Assembly: GCA_007124475.1 (NCBI GenBank)
Contig: SLFB01000333.1
Coordinates: 1 to 6,750 of the forward strand
Reading direction: 5' to 3'
DNA length: 6,750 bases
From: Vibrio sp.
GTDB lineage: Bacteria > Pseudomonadota > Gammaproteobacteria > Enterobacterales > Vibrionaceae
The translations under genes and the position numbers were made by a program. Under the pieces are notes generated by a model. It was given only the letters and a program-made list of their open reading frames with translations. It was not told where the DNA came from and ran no database searches. This document shows positions 6,525-6,750 of this stretch, piece after piece. Within the stretch, counting starts at the first letter, position 1. Each line of letters starts with the position of its first letter.

Positions 6525-6750
6525 TTAATCGGTGAAAGATTTGATCAAGACCGAAGTATCCATCCGGCCAAGCCCCTGAGCGGACAAATCACGATAACGT
6601 TGCGCTGTTGCTTCAGTTATCGGTAAACGCAAGCCATGACGCTCAGCTTCATCAAGACAAAACTGCAGATCTTTGATCATCCAATCAATAGCAAAACCAA
6701 AATCAAAGCGGTTCTCAGCCATACTGATTGCACGATTCTCCATTTGCCAA
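6525..6750 (-). CDS. NAD(P)-dependent oxidoreductase of the 3-hydroxyisobutyrate dehydrogenase family, C-terminal end (partial)
   Basis: Only the last 74 residues are in the window; the frame stays open through the right edge (WQ precedes the internal Met at 6743), so the start lies beyond. The visible part is the all-helical C-terminal domain of the beta-hydroxyacid dehydrogenase family. The diagnostic pattern is IKDLQFCLDEAERHGLRLPI, with the conserved KDL and the (hydrophobic)P after a Gly, followed by TEATAQRYRDLSAQGLGRMD and TSVLIKSF, equivalent to the usual GxGxxDxSaLI ending. Family members reduce or oxidise small 3-hydroxy acids such as 3-hydroxyisobutyrate or tartronate semialdehyde with NAD(P). 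The Rossmann domain that sets cofactor choice and the catalytic lysine region are outside the window, so the substrate cannot be named. It is co-directional with the downstream genes but 341 bases away, across the ERIC element. Confidence 0.85.
   Translation of the reverse strand, partial: WQMENRAISMAENRFDFGFAIDWMIKDLQFCLDEAERHGLRLPITEATAQRYRDLSAQGLGRMDTSVLIKSFTD

Overview
The window looks like a chromosomal segment from a Vibrio or close relative in the Vibrionaceae. The reasons are the PdxH sequence (family-wide motifs in a Vibrio-like version), the moderately AT-rich coding style, and a full-length ERIC-type intergenic repeat, which enterobacteria and vibrios share. The assignment rests on recognition by eye; no search was run.

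Layout. A long plus-strand gene enters from the left edge and ends at 1726. It encodes a coiled-coil, PEGA and sulfatase-modifying-factor-fold (FGE/SUMF1) protein. It converges on pdxH, with a perfect 20-bp stem between the two stops acting as a shared two-way terminator. Everything to the right of this is on the minus strand. In transcription order from the right edge these are: the C-terminal end of a 3-hydroxyisobutyrate-dehydrogenase-family oxidoreductase, a gap holding an ERIC element, a three-domain response regulator (REC, SpoIIE/PP2C fold, HATPase fold), a gap holding a 51-55 bp perfect inverted-repeat element that resembles a minimal transposon remnant, a DUF342/FapA-family protein, and pdxH (vitamin B6 salvage, FMN oxidase).

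The most interesting feature is enzyme decay with the fold kept. The response regulator has every phosphorylation residue of its receiver domain. By my motif alignment, however, its SpoIIE domain has lost all three metal-binding aspartates and its HATPase domain has lost the N-box Asn and both glycine boxes. It therefore looks like a phosphorylation-gated double pseudoenzyme rather than a working partner-switching phosphatase/kinase. The PEGA-FGE protein at the left also lacks the cysteines needed for formylglycine generation. The regulator and the DUF342 gene are tandem and could belong to one surface or motility signalling unit, but the window alone does not show this. The small hairpin element between them is the other item worth pursuing.

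There are no tRNA, rRNA, CRISPR or integron-type signals. I see no complete insertion sequence.
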